Shown here piece by piece: positions 1 to 7,688 of a stretch of 22,095 nucleotides of DNA. Numbering within the stretch: position 1 is the stretch's first letter; each line of letters opens with the position of its first letter. The stretch covers positions 1 to 22,095 of the forward strand of contig JBEKPE010000020.1 in assembly GCA_049521055.1 (NCBI GenBank), read 5' to 3'. A program made the translations under genes and the position numbers. This stretch comes from FEN-987 sp049521055 (GTDB taxonomy: Archaea > Thermoproteota > Bathyarchaeia > 40CM-2-53-6). The notes beneath the pieces are model-generated. The model did not search any database and was not told the DNA's origin. It saw only the letters and a list, made by a program, of their open reading frames with translations.

Positions 1-1023
1 AAAACGCAGCTCAACAGCTAGCATAAGGCCGAGGCCACGAACCTCTCTGATTATCCGATGAGCACTCATCAACTGCATAAACCCAGCCTTGAAATATTCT
101 CCAACTTTCACCGCGTTATCCACCAATCGTTCATCCAACAGAACGTCGATCGTGGCGGATCCGGCTGCGCAGACGACAGGGTTTCCCCCGAAAGTACTCG
201 TATGTTCGCCGACGGAGAGTGAGCCCATCGTTTCTGACGTCGCTGCGGTTATGCCGATCGGCAATCCGCTTGCGACGCCTTTTCCTAGGCAAAGGATGTC
301 TGCTTGCATTCCTAGGTGTTCGGAAGCGAACAGTTTTCCAGTTCGGCCGAAACCAGTCTGAATCTCGTCTGCCACGAGCAGCCCACCTGCATCATGAACC
401 AAATCTTGTAACAGCCCCATCCAGCTCTTAGATGGGACTCGGATTCCACCCTCCCCCTGGACAGGTTCAACCAGAACTGCAGCAGTGTCATTCGTGATAG
501 TTTCTTTGGCGGCTTCGATGTTGTCGAAGGGGATGTGAACGAAGCCTGGGACGAGGGGTTCGAAATTCTTCCGGTATTTAGCGTCCCAGGTGGCCGACAG
601 TGCACCATGAGTCTTACCGTGAAACCCACCCTTCACAGCAACAACCTTTCTTCTTCCGGTGGATTTTCGTGCTACTTTGATTGCGCACTCGACTGCCTCG
701 GTGCCGCTGTTGCTGAGGAAGATTCTGTCAAGGCCCGTAGGTAGAATATCGGTTAGTTTTGAGGTGAATCTTGCTCGAGCGTCATTGTACACTGAGCCAT
801 GGCATGCGATAAGTTTCTCGGCTTGATCTTCTATGGCCTTTACAACGCGTGGGTGTGCGTGGCCTACGATGCACGCGCCATAGGCTCCGGTACAGTCAAC
901 GTATTCCCTGCCAAGATCATCGTATAGCAGCACTCCCTTTCCGCGAACTATCGTAACTGGCTTGCGTGCATAGTACTTTGCGTAGTGGGTGTCTTCAATT
1001 GTACGTGTATCGGGCGCGGTCAT
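1..1023 (-). CDS. lysJ: LysW/acetylornithine-type aminotransferase (LysJ/ArgD), 3' end outside window
   Basis: A PLP-dependent class III aminotransferase that would convert LysW-bound aminoadipate semialdehyde (and/or glutamate semialdehyde) to LysW-bound lysine (ornithine). The reading frame is open from ATG at 1023 to base 1, giving 341 codons without a stop, so the C-terminus lies beyond the left edge. Visible family motifs are SNSGTEAVE (PLP phosphate binding), the cofactor-binding DEIQTGFGRTG stretch, and LGKGVASGLPIG carrying the Schiff-base lysine. The ATG overlaps the lysZ stop by four bases (ATGA), so the two are translationally coupled. Its place at the end of a LysW cluster makes LysJ the best name; by sequence alone ArgD of the free N-acetyl pathway cannot be excluded, but no argJ or argA is visible. 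Confidence 0.93.
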   Translation of the reverse strand, partial: MTAPDTRTIEDTHYAKYYARKPVTIVRGKGVLLYDDLGREYVDCTGAYGACIVGHAHPRVVKAIEDQAEKLIACHGSVYNDARARFTSKLTDILPTGLDRIFLSNSGTEAVECAIKVARKSTGRRKVVAVKGGFHGKTHGALSATWDAKYRKNFEPLVPGFVHIPFDNIEAAKETITNDTAAVLVEPVQGEGGIRVPSKSWMGLLQDLVHDAGGLLVADEIQTGFGRTGKLFASEHLGMQADILCLGKGVASGLPIGITAATSETMGSLSVGEHTSTFGGNPVVCAAGSATIDVLLDERLVDNAVKVGEYFKAGFMQLMSAHRIIREVRGLGLMLAVELRF

Positions 1024-1826
1024 GGCGTGATCAAGGTCCCGGTTTCCCCATTGATTGCGGCAGTGTATGGAGTCATGCCCTTGCCTGGTGCGACCACAAC
1101 CTTGCCCACTCCTTTCGAAAGTGCTTCGAGCGCAGCGTAAACCTTCGTAATCATTCCCGGTCCGAGCTTTGTCAGGTCCTTCTTCGCTTCGTCAGCGTTC
1201 AGATGACGCGCGACACCGGACTCTAGAGAGACGCCTCCCACATCCGTTATGAGCAATAAAACGTCAGCTTGCAGAGCCGCAGCGATGTGTGCCGCTGTTC
1301 TGTCACCGTCGATGTTCAGAGGTTCATTTTCGGCGCCGAGCGCTATTGGCGCTATAACTGGGACGTAACCACTGCTGATCAAGGCTCTCAAAAGAGAGCC
1401 GTCTGTATGCGTAATCATGCCGGTGTATCCTCCGTCTATAGCTCTCCTCCGGCCTCGCTCATCCTTAATGATCAGTTTTCTTTTTCTTTCCGCCCGTATC
1501 AGGCCCCCATCTATTCCCGAGAGGCCGACCGCTGGAATTTTTCTGCTGAGGAGTTGCATGACGATTTGCTTGTTGACTTTCCCTGCCATAACCATAGTAT
1601 AGATCTGAATCGTCTCAGCGTCCGTGTACCTGCTTCTGAAACCCTCTGGGGAGGTTACAAATCGCTGATGAACACCGAGTTTCTCCGCGATACCCGTAAC
1701 GGTGTTGCCCCCTCCGTGCACCAAAACAGTCTGCGCCTGGTGAGTTAGAGCTTCGAAATCTGTCAGCCCGCTTTCTGAAAAGGCGTCCCCCATTACTTTG
1801 TCTCCGACTTTTACAACGATGAGCAT
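1020..1826 (-). CDS. lysZ: [LysW]-aminoadipate / [LysW]-glutamate kinase (LysZ, ArgB-like)
   Basis: Amino-acid kinase family protein that phosphorylates the side-chain carboxylate of LysW-bound aminoadipate or glutamate, the second step on the carrier. Seen: an N-terminal VVKVG strand, the VLVHGGGN glycine loop near residue 40, NIDGDRTAAHIAAAL and LLITDVGGV, and a C-terminal nucleotide-binding segment with PGMITKV. About 268 residues, the usual length. The first lysine loop reads KVGDKV where most relatives have KxGG, a mild deviation. ATG at 1826 is preferred because the family starts a few residues before this beta strand; a GTG at 1835 overlapping the lysY stop codon is the alternative and adds three residues. 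Confidence 0.93.
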   Translation of the reverse strand: MLIVVKVGDKVMGDAFSESGLTDFEALTHQAQTVLVHGGGNTVTGIAEKLGVHQRFVTSPEGFRSRYTDAETIQIYTMVMAGKVNKQIVMQLLSRKIPAVGLSGIDGGLIRAERKRKLIIKDERGRRRAIDGGYTGMITHTDGSLLRALISSGYVPVIAPIALGAENEPLNIDGDRTAAHIAAALQADVLLLITDVGGVSLESGVARHLNADEAKKDLTKLGPGMITKVYAALEALSKGVGKVVVAPGKGMTPYTAAINGETGTLITP

Positions 1827-1834
1827 GGAAATCA

Positions 1835-2887
1835 CTACGGGTGTAAGCCTACCAGATTCAAGCCGGTTTTCTCATCGAGGCTTGACATCAGGTTGAAGCA
1901 CTGAACCGCCGCTCCAGCAGCTCCCTTCGTCAGGTTATCTAGAGCGGAGAAGAGAATCAGCCTCTGCGAGTGCGCGTCTATCTCGAACCCCATGTCGCAA
2001 TAGTTTGTGCCGACCGTAACTTTCGGGTTAGGTAACCCATAAAGGCCCTTCTTGTCTGAGACCAACCTGATGAAAGGTTCTGATTCGTATTTTGCGCGAT
2101 AGGCCTTGAAGACATCTCGAGGATCCAAGCTACTTGTCATGAAGGTGTGTGAGGTGGCTAGGATGCCGCGGATCATGTTGACAGCGTGGGGAGTGAATGA
2201 AACATGAAGAGGCTTATCCGCGAACTTGTCAAGCTCCTGTTCAATCTCTGCGATGTGTCGGTGCCCTGTAACCTTGTAGGGACGGACGCCTCCGGCGCGT
2301 TCGGAGTGGTGGCTTGCAATTGTTGGGTTAGCTCCGGCACCTGACGAGCCGATTTTCGCATCGATCACGATTCTGTTTAGATCAATCCATCCGCTTCCCA
2401 CAATAGGGGCGAGGCTTAGGATTGCTGCCGTAGCCATGCAACCTGGGATGGAAACAAGTTGCCCCGTCTTTATTCGAGCTCTATGTAATTCTGGTAGGCC
2501 GTAGACCGATTTCTCCAAGAGATCCGGACGAGGGTGATCAAACCCGTAGTATTCCTTGTACGCTGTTGGTTCCTTCAGTCGGAAATCTGCTGCAAGATCT
2601 ACCACCTTCACGCCGCGCTCAAGAAGCTGTGGAACGACTTCGATTGATTTTCCATGTGGCAGCGCAGTGAAGACGACGTCGCTTCTGGCAATAGCGATCT
2701 CCAAGCTCTCCTCCTGGAATTTGAGCGCGGTTACGCCCCTGAGGTTAGGGTGAATTCGAAAGAGTGGTTCTCCGGCATACCGTCGAGACGTGACTGTCTG
2801 AACCTCGCAACCTGGATGACAAACGAGCAGGCGTAGAAGCTCGCCCCCTACATACCCCGACCCGCCCATCACGGAGACGTTTATCAT
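1835..2887 (-). CDS. lysY: [LysW]-aminoadipyl-phosphate / glutamyl-phosphate reductase (LysY, ArgC-like)
   Basis: NADPH-dependent reductase of the acyl-phosphate made by LysZ, yielding the semialdehyde. The 350-residue protein has a Rossmann start GGSGYVGGELLRLL at residues 8-21, the catalytic cysteine in SIPGCMATAA near residue 150, and the downstream region SSGAGANPTIASHHSERAG, close to the archaeal/Thermus LysY branch of ArgC. The ATG overlaps the lysX stop by four bases (ATGA at 2884-2887), and its own stop touches the lysZ start region, so the three genes are translated as a block. Confidence 0.95.
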   Translation of the reverse strand: MINVSVMGGSGYVGGELLRLLVCHPGCEVQTVTSRRYAGEPLFRIHPNLRGVTALKFQEESLEIAIARSDVVFTALPHGKSIEVVPQLLERGVKVVDLAADFRLKEPTAYKEYYGFDHPRPDLLEKSVYGLPELHRARIKTGQLVSIPGCMATAAILSLAPIVGSGWIDLNRIVIDAKIGSSGAGANPTIASHHSERAGGVRPYKVTGHRHIAEIEQELDKFADKPLHVSFTPHAVNMIRGILATSHTFMTSSLDPRDVFKAYRAKYESEPFIRLVSDKKGLYGLPNPKVTVGTNYCDMGFEIDAHSQRLILFSALDNLTKGAAGAAVQCFNLMSSLDEKTGLNLVGLHP

Positions 2888-3720
2888 TTCTTGGCCTGCC
2901 GAATCGTGTACTCGAGCAACAGCTTCGGGATGTCGATCCCCGTCACCCGAACCGTGTTCTTGAATTCGGTAGTATGGTTTACTTCGTGAACAACGAAGCC
3001 GGCATCAGTTTCCATCAAGTCTACGCCGAAGGCACCGCCCCCGACCGCTTGAGCAGCTCTTATGCTAATCTCTGCAAGTTCAGGAGTTACCGGAAGATTC
3101 TCAGCCACGCCTCCCCGCGCCGTGTTAGTTCGCCAATCGTCTGGCGGGGCGTTTCGGTAAATGGCAGCGACGGCTTGATCGCCGATCACGTAACACCGGA
3201 TGTCCCGTTCGGGACGCTTTATTTTCTCTTGCAGATAGTAGACTTGTTGGACGGGGTGCATGTACTCTCTTGGTTCAAGGATTGCAACTGCCGATTCAGG
3301 GTCCTTGATTTGCGCAACGAGCCTTCCCCAACTTCCCACAATTGGCTTTACCACTGCCGGGTAACCCAATTGTTCCAATGCCTTGAGTGATGCCTCTTGG
3401 GTGAAGGTGACGAATGTTCGTGGGGTTGGAATCTTCGCGCGGCTAAGGCATATCGATGCGATAAGTTTGTTTCCGCAGGTTGAGGCTGCCTTGTAGGAGT
3501 TTACGACGGGTCTCCCTCTCGCTTCCAACGTGGCGGTTACGTGTATGCTTCTAAAGTATGATATGCAGCGTTGGAGGAAAGCGTCCGCTAATTCGATTCC
3601 GTCGTTTTCAGTTGTGATGTCCCATGCGAGTTGATTCGTGTCATAGAGAGCTAGATCTATGCCATCGCGTTTTGCGGCATCTATGATGAGCCGCTCGTCA
3701 GGCCTTAACTGATCGTACAA
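2884..3720 (-). CDS. lysX: LysW amino-group ligase (LysX/ArgX), ATP-grasp
   Basis: ATP-grasp ligase that joins the C-terminal glutamate of LysW to the amino group of aminoadipate (LysX) or glutamate (ArgX). Seen: the AVVKPIVGSWGR loop, the LQEKIKRPERDIRCYVIGD strand region, the metal/ATP segment GAFGVDLMET and the signature EVNHTTEFKNTVR near the C-terminus. No second ligase is in the window, so one enzyme may serve both pathways; which substrate is used cannot be read with confidence. The given start is TTG at 3720. The frame is open upstream only to the lysW stop, and those codons encode VKLGLL, matching the first family beta strand (M-K-x-G-x-L-Y-D). The true start is therefore probably near 3735, but no ATG, GTG or TTG exists there. 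Confidence 0.93.
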   Translation of the reverse strand: MYDQLRPDERLIIDAAKRDGIDLALYDTNQLAWDITTENDGIELADAFLQRCISYFRSIHVTATLEARGRPVVNSYKAASTCGNKLIASICLSRAKIPTPRTFVTFTQEASLKALEQLGYPAVVKPIVGSWGRLVAQIKDPESAVAILEPREYMHPVQQVYYLQEKIKRPERDIRCYVIGDQAVAAIYRNAPPDDWRTNTARGGVAENLPVTPELAEISIRAAQAVGGGAFGVDLMETDAGFVVHEVNHTTEFKNTVRVTGIDIPKLLLEYTIRQAKK

Positions 3721-3741
3721 CAGGCCAAGCTTGACCGTGAC

Positions 3742-3915
3742 TTACTCCCCCCAGTCCTCTTTCTCAATCACGACTGGTTTGATCGAGCGGCCTTGGGGAG
3801 TGACTACGACCTCGAAGTCTAGGCCGCAGTCTTGGCAGGTGATAATCTCCCCGTTCACAGCGTCATCTGGGACGATGATTTGAGCCTCGCAATCAACGCA
3901 TTTTTCAACAGACAT
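3742..3915 (-). CDS. lysW: LysW amino-group carrier protein
   Basis: A 57-residue acidic carrier protein whose C-terminal glutamate gamma-carboxylate is ligated to the substrate, protecting its amino group during lysine or ornithine synthesis. Seen: four cysteines in two CxxC pairs (KCVDCE at residues 5-10 and TCQDCG at 27-32) forming the zinc ribbon, and the diagnostic C-terminus EDWGE directly before TAA. ATG at 3915 is preceded by a strong Shine-Dalgarno GGAGGTGA with a four-base spacer, which fixes the start. It lies 74 bases after argG and just before lysX, matching LysW clusters in Thermus, Sulfolobus and thaumarchaea. It is too short for many ORF callers. Confidence 0.96.
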   Translation of the reverse strand: MSVEKCVDCEAQIIVPDDAVNGEIITCQDCGLDFEVVVTPQGRSIKPVVIEKEDWGE

Positions 3916-3989
3916 CCGCTCACCTCCATCAAATCGAATTAACGAGTAGTCTAGCGAACACGACCCTTGGGTGCCAGCGTGGGGGCGTT

Positions 3990-5249
3990 TTACTTTGCCT
4001 TACGCGCTTGCGTGGTCGCCTTCGCAGCGACTTTGTACTGTATCGGCTTGTTGGAATGTTCTCGTTTTCGGGCGTTCGCTACGACCGTTGGCATTGCCCA
4101 GATCTCAATGAATCCATTAGACCAGGTTTGGTCAAATGTTGTGGATGCATCGTATGTTGCGAGCGCTGTATCGTACAGCGACATGGGCGAAGTTCTCCCG
4201 ACGACAGTGACTGCGCCTTTGTAAGCCTTCAATTTGACTTCGCCCGAGACGTGCTCTTGAGTTTTCTCGACGAAGGCGTCAAGATCTTCTTTCAGTGGGT
4301 CGTTCCAAAGTCCAGTGTATACGAGGTTCGTCCACTCAGTGTCAATCTTCTGTTTGAACCATACCTCATGCCGAGTCAAGACGAGTTTCTCCAGTTCTCT
4401 GTGGGCTTCGATTAGTATGGTTGCTGCTGGGCATTCGTAGACTTCTCTGGATTTGATTCCAACTAGACGGTCTTCGATGTGGTCGATTCGGCCAACGCTG
4501 TGCTTTCCGCCGATATAGTTGAGTTTCTTGATTAGGTCGGCCGGGTTGAGGCGTCTTCCGTTAATGGCTATGGGAACTCCTTTCTCAAATTCAATGGTGA
4601 AGTATTCAGGAGTTGCGGGAGCGTTTTCGGGTGAATTGGTCCATTCGTATGCTTCTGGGGGTGGTTCGATGGCTGGGTTCTCCAACATTCCGCATTCGAT
4701 CGAGCGGCCCCAGATGTTCTGGTCTACGCTGTATGGGTTTTCAAGGTCGACTGGGACTGGGATGCCGTGCTCTTCGGCGTAACGGATTTCTTGTTCCCGC
4801 GGAAGTTTCCATTCCCGTACGGGGGCTATGATCTTCAGTTTCGGGTCGAGGGCTTTGATAGTAACTTCGAACCGAACCTGGTCGTTGCCTTTTCCTGTAC
4901 ATCCGTGCGCAACCGCTTGCGCGTGTTCCTTGTGAGCGATCTCAACGAGTTTCTTGGCGATCAGTGGCCTCGCGAGTGCTGTGCTGATTGGATATTTGGA
5001 TTCGTAGAGAGCGTTGGCTTTGATTGCTGGGAAAACATAGTCTTGCAGGAATTCCTGCTTCAAATCTAGCGTATAGTGTCTAATCGCTCCGATCAGTTTG
5101 GCTTTCTTGCCAACCTCTGTGAGATCGTCCGCTTGCCCGACGTCGGCGGTTACGGTTACGACGTCGTATCCATATTTTTCTTTGATCCAGCGGATCATAA
5201 CGGACGTGTCGAGGCCGCCGGAGTATGCTAAAACGACTTTTTCAGGCAT
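3990..5249 (-). CDS. argG: Argininosuccinate synthase
   Basis: ATP-dependent condensation of citrulline and aspartate in arginine synthesis. The protein opens with the PP-loop AYSGGLDTSVMIRW (residues 8-21), followed by VTADVGQADD, AHGCTGKGNDQVRFE (citrulline/aspartate site) and IWGRSIECG, all hallmark ArgG motifs. At 419 residues it is about 20 longer than usual; the excess is a basic tail ending in TTQARKAK. It is the first gene of the minus-strand operon and faces the Lrp-type regulator. Its presence in front of lysW links this carrier cluster to arginine, suggesting the LysW pathway makes ornithine as well as lysine. argF and argH are not in the window. Confidence 0.97.
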   Translation of the reverse strand: MPEKVVLAYSGGLDTSVMIRWIKEKYGYDVVTVTADVGQADDLTEVGKKAKLIGAIRHYTLDLKQEFLQDYVFPAIKANALYESKYPISTALARPLIAKKLVEIAHKEHAQAVAHGCTGKGNDQVRFEVTIKALDPKLKIIAPVREWKLPREQEIRYAEEHGIPVPVDLENPYSVDQNIWGRSIECGMLENPAIEPPPEAYEWTNSPENAPATPEYFTIEFEKGVPIAINGRRLNPADLIKKLNYIGGKHSVGRIDHIEDRLVGIKSREVYECPAATILIEAHRELEKLVLTRHEVWFKQKIDTEWTNLVYTGLWNDPLKEDLDAFVEKTQEHVSGEVKLKAYKGAVTVVGRTSPMSLYDTALATYDASTTFDQTWSNGFIEIWAMPTVVANARKREHSNKPIQYKVAAKATTQARKAK

Positions 5250-5251
5250 TT

Positions 5252-5343
5252 AAATCGACTCATTTTCTTAAGGAAACCTTATGAATTCGGCCCATACATT
5301 ATGTTATCATTAATAAGTGTTCCTTGGAATTGTGGATTCAGTT
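5252..5343. promoter_or_regulatory. Divergent promoter region argG / Lrp regulator with palindrome
   Basis: The short intergenic region serves argG leftwards and the regulator rightwards. An inverted repeat TAAGG-AAA-CCTTA lies at 5269-5281, about 20-30 bases upstream of the argG ATG, and overlaps the CCTTAAGAAA stretch that is the best TATA candidate for argG. For the regulator, ATTAATAA at 5308-5315 is a TATA candidate about 30 bases before ATG 5344, implying a leaderless or near-leaderless transcript. A palindrome over the core promoter suits repression or autoregulation by the adjacent Lrp-type protein; this is inference. Confidence 0.5.
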
Positions 5344-5838
5344 ATGACAACTCTTGCGACAGAAAAGATACAAACCACGCATAGCAGCCAGATGGAACTC
5401 GATGAGGCTGATCATAAGATTCTGCGCGAACTCCAACGCGACGCACGAATCTCATTCAAAACAATCGCTCAGAAAGTCGGCGTAAGTGAAGCAACAGTTT
5501 TCGTGCGAGTTAGGAAGATGCAGCAGGGGGGCGTGATTAGAGGTTATAGCGTAATCGTCGATCCTAAAGCTGTGGGAAAAGACCTTACCGCAATTGTACT
5601 CGTCCGAGCGACCCCCAAAGCATTTCCAGGGACGCTTGACGCCTTACGGAAATTCGATGAGATATACGAAATCTACGACGTAACTGGGGAATACTATTCG
5701 ATTCTCAAGATTCGGACCAGCGGGACAGAAGAGTTAGGAAAGATAATGGATGAAGTGGGAAAGATAGACGGGATCGCTGGAACGGAAACCATCATCGTTC
5801 TGCGAACAGTGAAAGAAGACTTCGCAGTGCGGACGTAG
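5344..5838 (+). CDS. Lrp/AsnC-family transcriptional regulator (LysM-like candidate)
   Basis: A feast/famine regulator of about 164 residues. Seen: an N-terminal winged helix (LDEADHKILRELQRDARIS then TIAQKVGVSEATVFVRVRKM), the linker GGVIRGYSVIVDP, and a C-terminal RAM ligand/oligomerisation domain with VTGEYYSILKIRT. Divergent placement beside argG-lysWXYZJ resembles LysM of Sulfolobus, which controls its lysine genes in response to lysine, so a lysine/arginine role is likely. Start choice: ATG 5344 gives a 16-residue leader before MELDEAD; ATG 5392 would give the compact family length; a GTG at 5317 is in frame but lies on the TATA candidate's expected transcript start. Confidence 0.9.
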   Translation: MTTLATEKIQTTHSSQMELDEADHKILRELQRDARISFKTIAQKVGVSEATVFVRVRKMQQGGVIRGYSVIVDPKAVGKDLTAIVLVRATPKAFPGTLDALRKFDEIYEIYDVTGEYYSILKIRTSGTEELGKIMDEVGKIDGIAGTETIIVLRTVKEDFAVRT

Positions 5839-5852
5839 ATCGCAGGGTTAAT

Positions 5853-6035
5853 CTATTTTTTCATGAGGTCGTAATCGACCCAGAGCCAGACTAGGCTCGC
5901 AACGAAGATGATAATGCCTGCAGCAAGCCACGGTGGATACGTGTAGGAGCTGCCTACAACTAACCAGTACAAGTCTGCTAGGAGTATGACTATCCCCATA
6001 GCGATCGCAAGATAGGATTTAGATTTCGAGTCCAT
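5853..6035 (-). CDS. Small two-helix membrane protein, unknown function
   Basis: A 60-residue protein with two hydrophobic stretches (YLAIAMGIVILLADLYWLVV and WLAAGIIIFVASLVWLWV) joined by a short SSYTYPP turn, with charged ends (MDSKSKS and DYDLMKK). The pattern is that of a double-pass membrane protein. ATG 6035 is chosen over TTG 6044. It converges on the Lrp regulator with a 14-base gap. No family is recognised; it is called real because of its clean transmembrane pattern and lack of a competing gene. Confidence 0.6.
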   Translation of the reverse strand: MDSKSKSYLAIAMGIVILLADLYWLVVGSSYTYPPWLAAGIIIFVASLVWLWVDYDLMKK

Positions 6036-6188
6036 GGAAACCAAATTGCAGACATCTCGATAGCCCTTAAATGCCTTTCCTAAACACGATCAAAACTAGC
6101 CCGAACACATCGAAAATCCCACCGTTCTGCCAACGCATGTTAGCGGGACTTGGAGATAGACCCAAGGAGAGGAAGAAGAAGGAGGATG

Positions 6189-6295
6189 TGGAGCCTCGGG
6201 CGGGATTCGATCCCGCGACCTGCCGCTTTCTTGGCTTTTGTTACAAGGCGGCCGCTCTCTGGTCACATCGATCTGCCAGGCTGAGCCACCGAGGC
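6189..6295 (-). tRNA. tRNA-Thr(TGT) with two introns
   Basis: Cloverleaf read from the minus strand: acceptor GCCTCGG/CCGAGGC, D stem GCTC/GAGC, anticodon stem GCCGC/GCGGC, T stem GCGGG/CCCGC, discriminator T, encoded CCA at 6191-6189. Anticodon TGT is at 6245-6243; the U discriminator fits archaeal threonine tRNA. A 14-base intron (6241-6228) sits at the canonical 37/38 site, with CTTG:CAAG pairing and TAA/AAA bulges. A second, 16-base insertion (6272-6257) interrupts the 3' strand of the D stem and pairs CTGG:CCAG. The 107-base gene minus 30 intron bases gives a regular 77-base tRNA including CCA. Intron 1 boundaries are uncertain by one or two bases. Confidence 0.93.
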
Positions 6296-6299
6296 GCAA

Positions 6300-6319
6300 C
6301 GCGAGTATGAACACTCGCG
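6300..6319. repeat. Perfect 7-bp inverted repeat between PGK end and tRNA-Thr
   Basis: Arms CGCGAGT (6300-6306) and ACTCGCG (6313-6319) with a six-base loop. It begins 4 bases upstream of the tRNA-Thr 5' end and 25 bases past the PGK stop codon. The tRNA TATA candidate TTTTAA lies at 6321-6326, so the repeat lies inside the tRNA core promoter or forms a PGK 3' hairpin. Confidence 0.6.
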
Positions 6320-6344
6320 CTTAAAATTCTCACGACCGGCCAGA

Positions 6345-7568
6345 CTACTTCCGGCTGTATCGTTTTGCGGCTGCAATAAGAGCGGTTATTGCGGGGAGTT
6401 CTTCTCCCGCCAGGAGCGAAAGCATCGCGCCCCCAGCCGTACTCACATGGGACAGCCTCTCTGAGATGCCGAGGATTCCTGCGTACCCCGCCAAGTGGCC
6501 TCCCCCGATAACCGTGAAGGCATTGGTGTCTGCCATCGACTCTAGAATCGCCTTAGTCCCGCTCTCAAAGCCCTCCTCTTCGAAGACGCCCATTGGCCCA
6601 GATGCTACGATCGTTTTTGAATCAGCAAGGATCTCGGAGAATCTCTCAACAGTGTCAGGTCCAATGTCGAGCGCCCTACCAGCTTTCGATAATCTGCGAA
6701 CCGGTTCGTCCACACGCCTACCATCCCTCGAGGTTCCGAAGTCGGTTGGCAACACGATGCGTTTCTTGTACTTGGATAAGATACGATTGGCTTTGAGCAC
6801 CTCGTCGGTTGCACTCACTAATTCTTCTTCATCTGCCTGACCAAGTTTAGTGTCCATGGCTTTCAGAAACACTTTCGCCACGTTACCACCGACAAGTACG
6901 CGGTCCGCTTTCCCCGTCGATAGGATATTTTCGATTACTGGAACTTTGTCCTCTACCTTCGCGCCGCCGAGCACATATGTAATGGGTCGAGCTGGGTTGC
7001 CCATCAGCTTCTCGATCGCAGTTAGCTCTCCCTCCATCAACTTTCCGGCCGCGGACGGGAGAACGTATGGAAAACCTACAAGCGAAGCCTGCGATCGATG
7101 AGCCGTCGCGAAAGCATCATTCACATAAAGATCGAAGAGCGGCGCTAGACGTTTTACGAGGTTTGTTTTCGCTAGTTTCTCACCCGTATCCTCCAGAATC
7201 TCCTCGGCACAAAACCGAACATTGTCCAACACGACAACCTCGCCTCTCTTCATATCCCTCACCGCGTGCCTCGCGGCGGGACCCATTACGTCGTCTATGA
7301 AAGTAACTCGTTGGGAACACGTTTTCTGCAGAATTCCCGCGTGTAGTTGGAGGGAGGTAAAGTCTCCCCTCCCCGGCCGGCTTTGATGAGATAGAACGGC
7401 GACCTTAGCCTCCATCAAGGCGTCAAGAGTCGGTTTGGCGGCAACGATTCTTCCATCATCAAGAATCTGGTTATTGCTCGGGTCGAGGGGCGCGTTGATG
7501 TCTAACCTTAGAAGCACAGCCTTGTCTCGCAGGTCGAAGTCATCGAGAGTTAGATATTGGTACTCCAT
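6345..7568 (-). CDS. pgk: Phosphoglycerate kinase
   Basis: Glycolytic/gluconeogenic enzyme interconverting 1,3-bisphosphoglycerate plus ADP and 3-phosphoglycerate plus ATP. The 407-residue archaeal-type protein has RLDINAPLDP (substrate site; bacterial counterpart RxDxNVP), LSHQSRPGRGD, LDNVRFCAEE, YVNDAFATAHRSQASLVGFP, YVLGGAKVEDK and the C-terminal FTVIGGGHLAGYAG nucleotide loop. ATG 7568 is preferred to an in-frame TTG at 7583. It appears to be a single-gene unit, divergent from tRNA-Met. Confidence 0.97.
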   Translation of the reverse strand: MEYQYLTLDDFDLRDKAVLLRLDINAPLDPSNNQILDDGRIVAAKPTLDALMEAKVAVLSHQSRPGRGDFTSLQLHAGILQKTCSQRVTFIDDVMGPAARHAVRDMKRGEVVVLDNVRFCAEEILEDTGEKLAKTNLVKRLAPLFDLYVNDAFATAHRSQASLVGFPYVLPSAAGKLMEGELTAIEKLMGNPARPITYVLGGAKVEDKVPVIENILSTGKADRVLVGGNVAKVFLKAMDTKLGQADEEELVSATDEVLKANRILSKYKKRIVLPTDFGTSRDGRRVDEPVRRLSKAGRALDIGPDTVERFSEILADSKTIVASGPMGVFEEEGFESGTKAILESMADTNAFTVIGGGHLAGYAGILGISERLSHVSTAGGAMLSLLAGEELPAITALIAAAKRYSRK

Positions 7569-7688
7569 GCCGGCGAAACCCAACCTGCATTTTCAATCAT
7601 ACCCGCCCTTTCACTTAATGCCTTTTCGAACGTGAGGGAGGTTCGATTGGGAACGTTTTTACATGAATTTCCGGTCCTCTTGGCTCGT
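7569..7688. promoter_or_regulatory. Divergent promoter region PGK / tRNA-Met
   Basis: A 120-base spacer between divergent transcription units. The AT-rich stretch TTTTTACATG at 7655-7664 is about 25-34 bases before the tRNA-Met 5' end, matching the archaeal TATA distance. No clear TATA element for PGK was settled on. Confidence 0.4.

Noticed and set aside
1269..1748. 159-codon plus-strand frame opposite lysZ
   Set aside because: Antisense shadow of a strongly conserved kinase; no independent features.
6071..6310. Plus- and minus-strand reading frames across the tRNA-Thr(TGT) gene
   Set aside because: They run through a well-supported tRNA and have no protein features.
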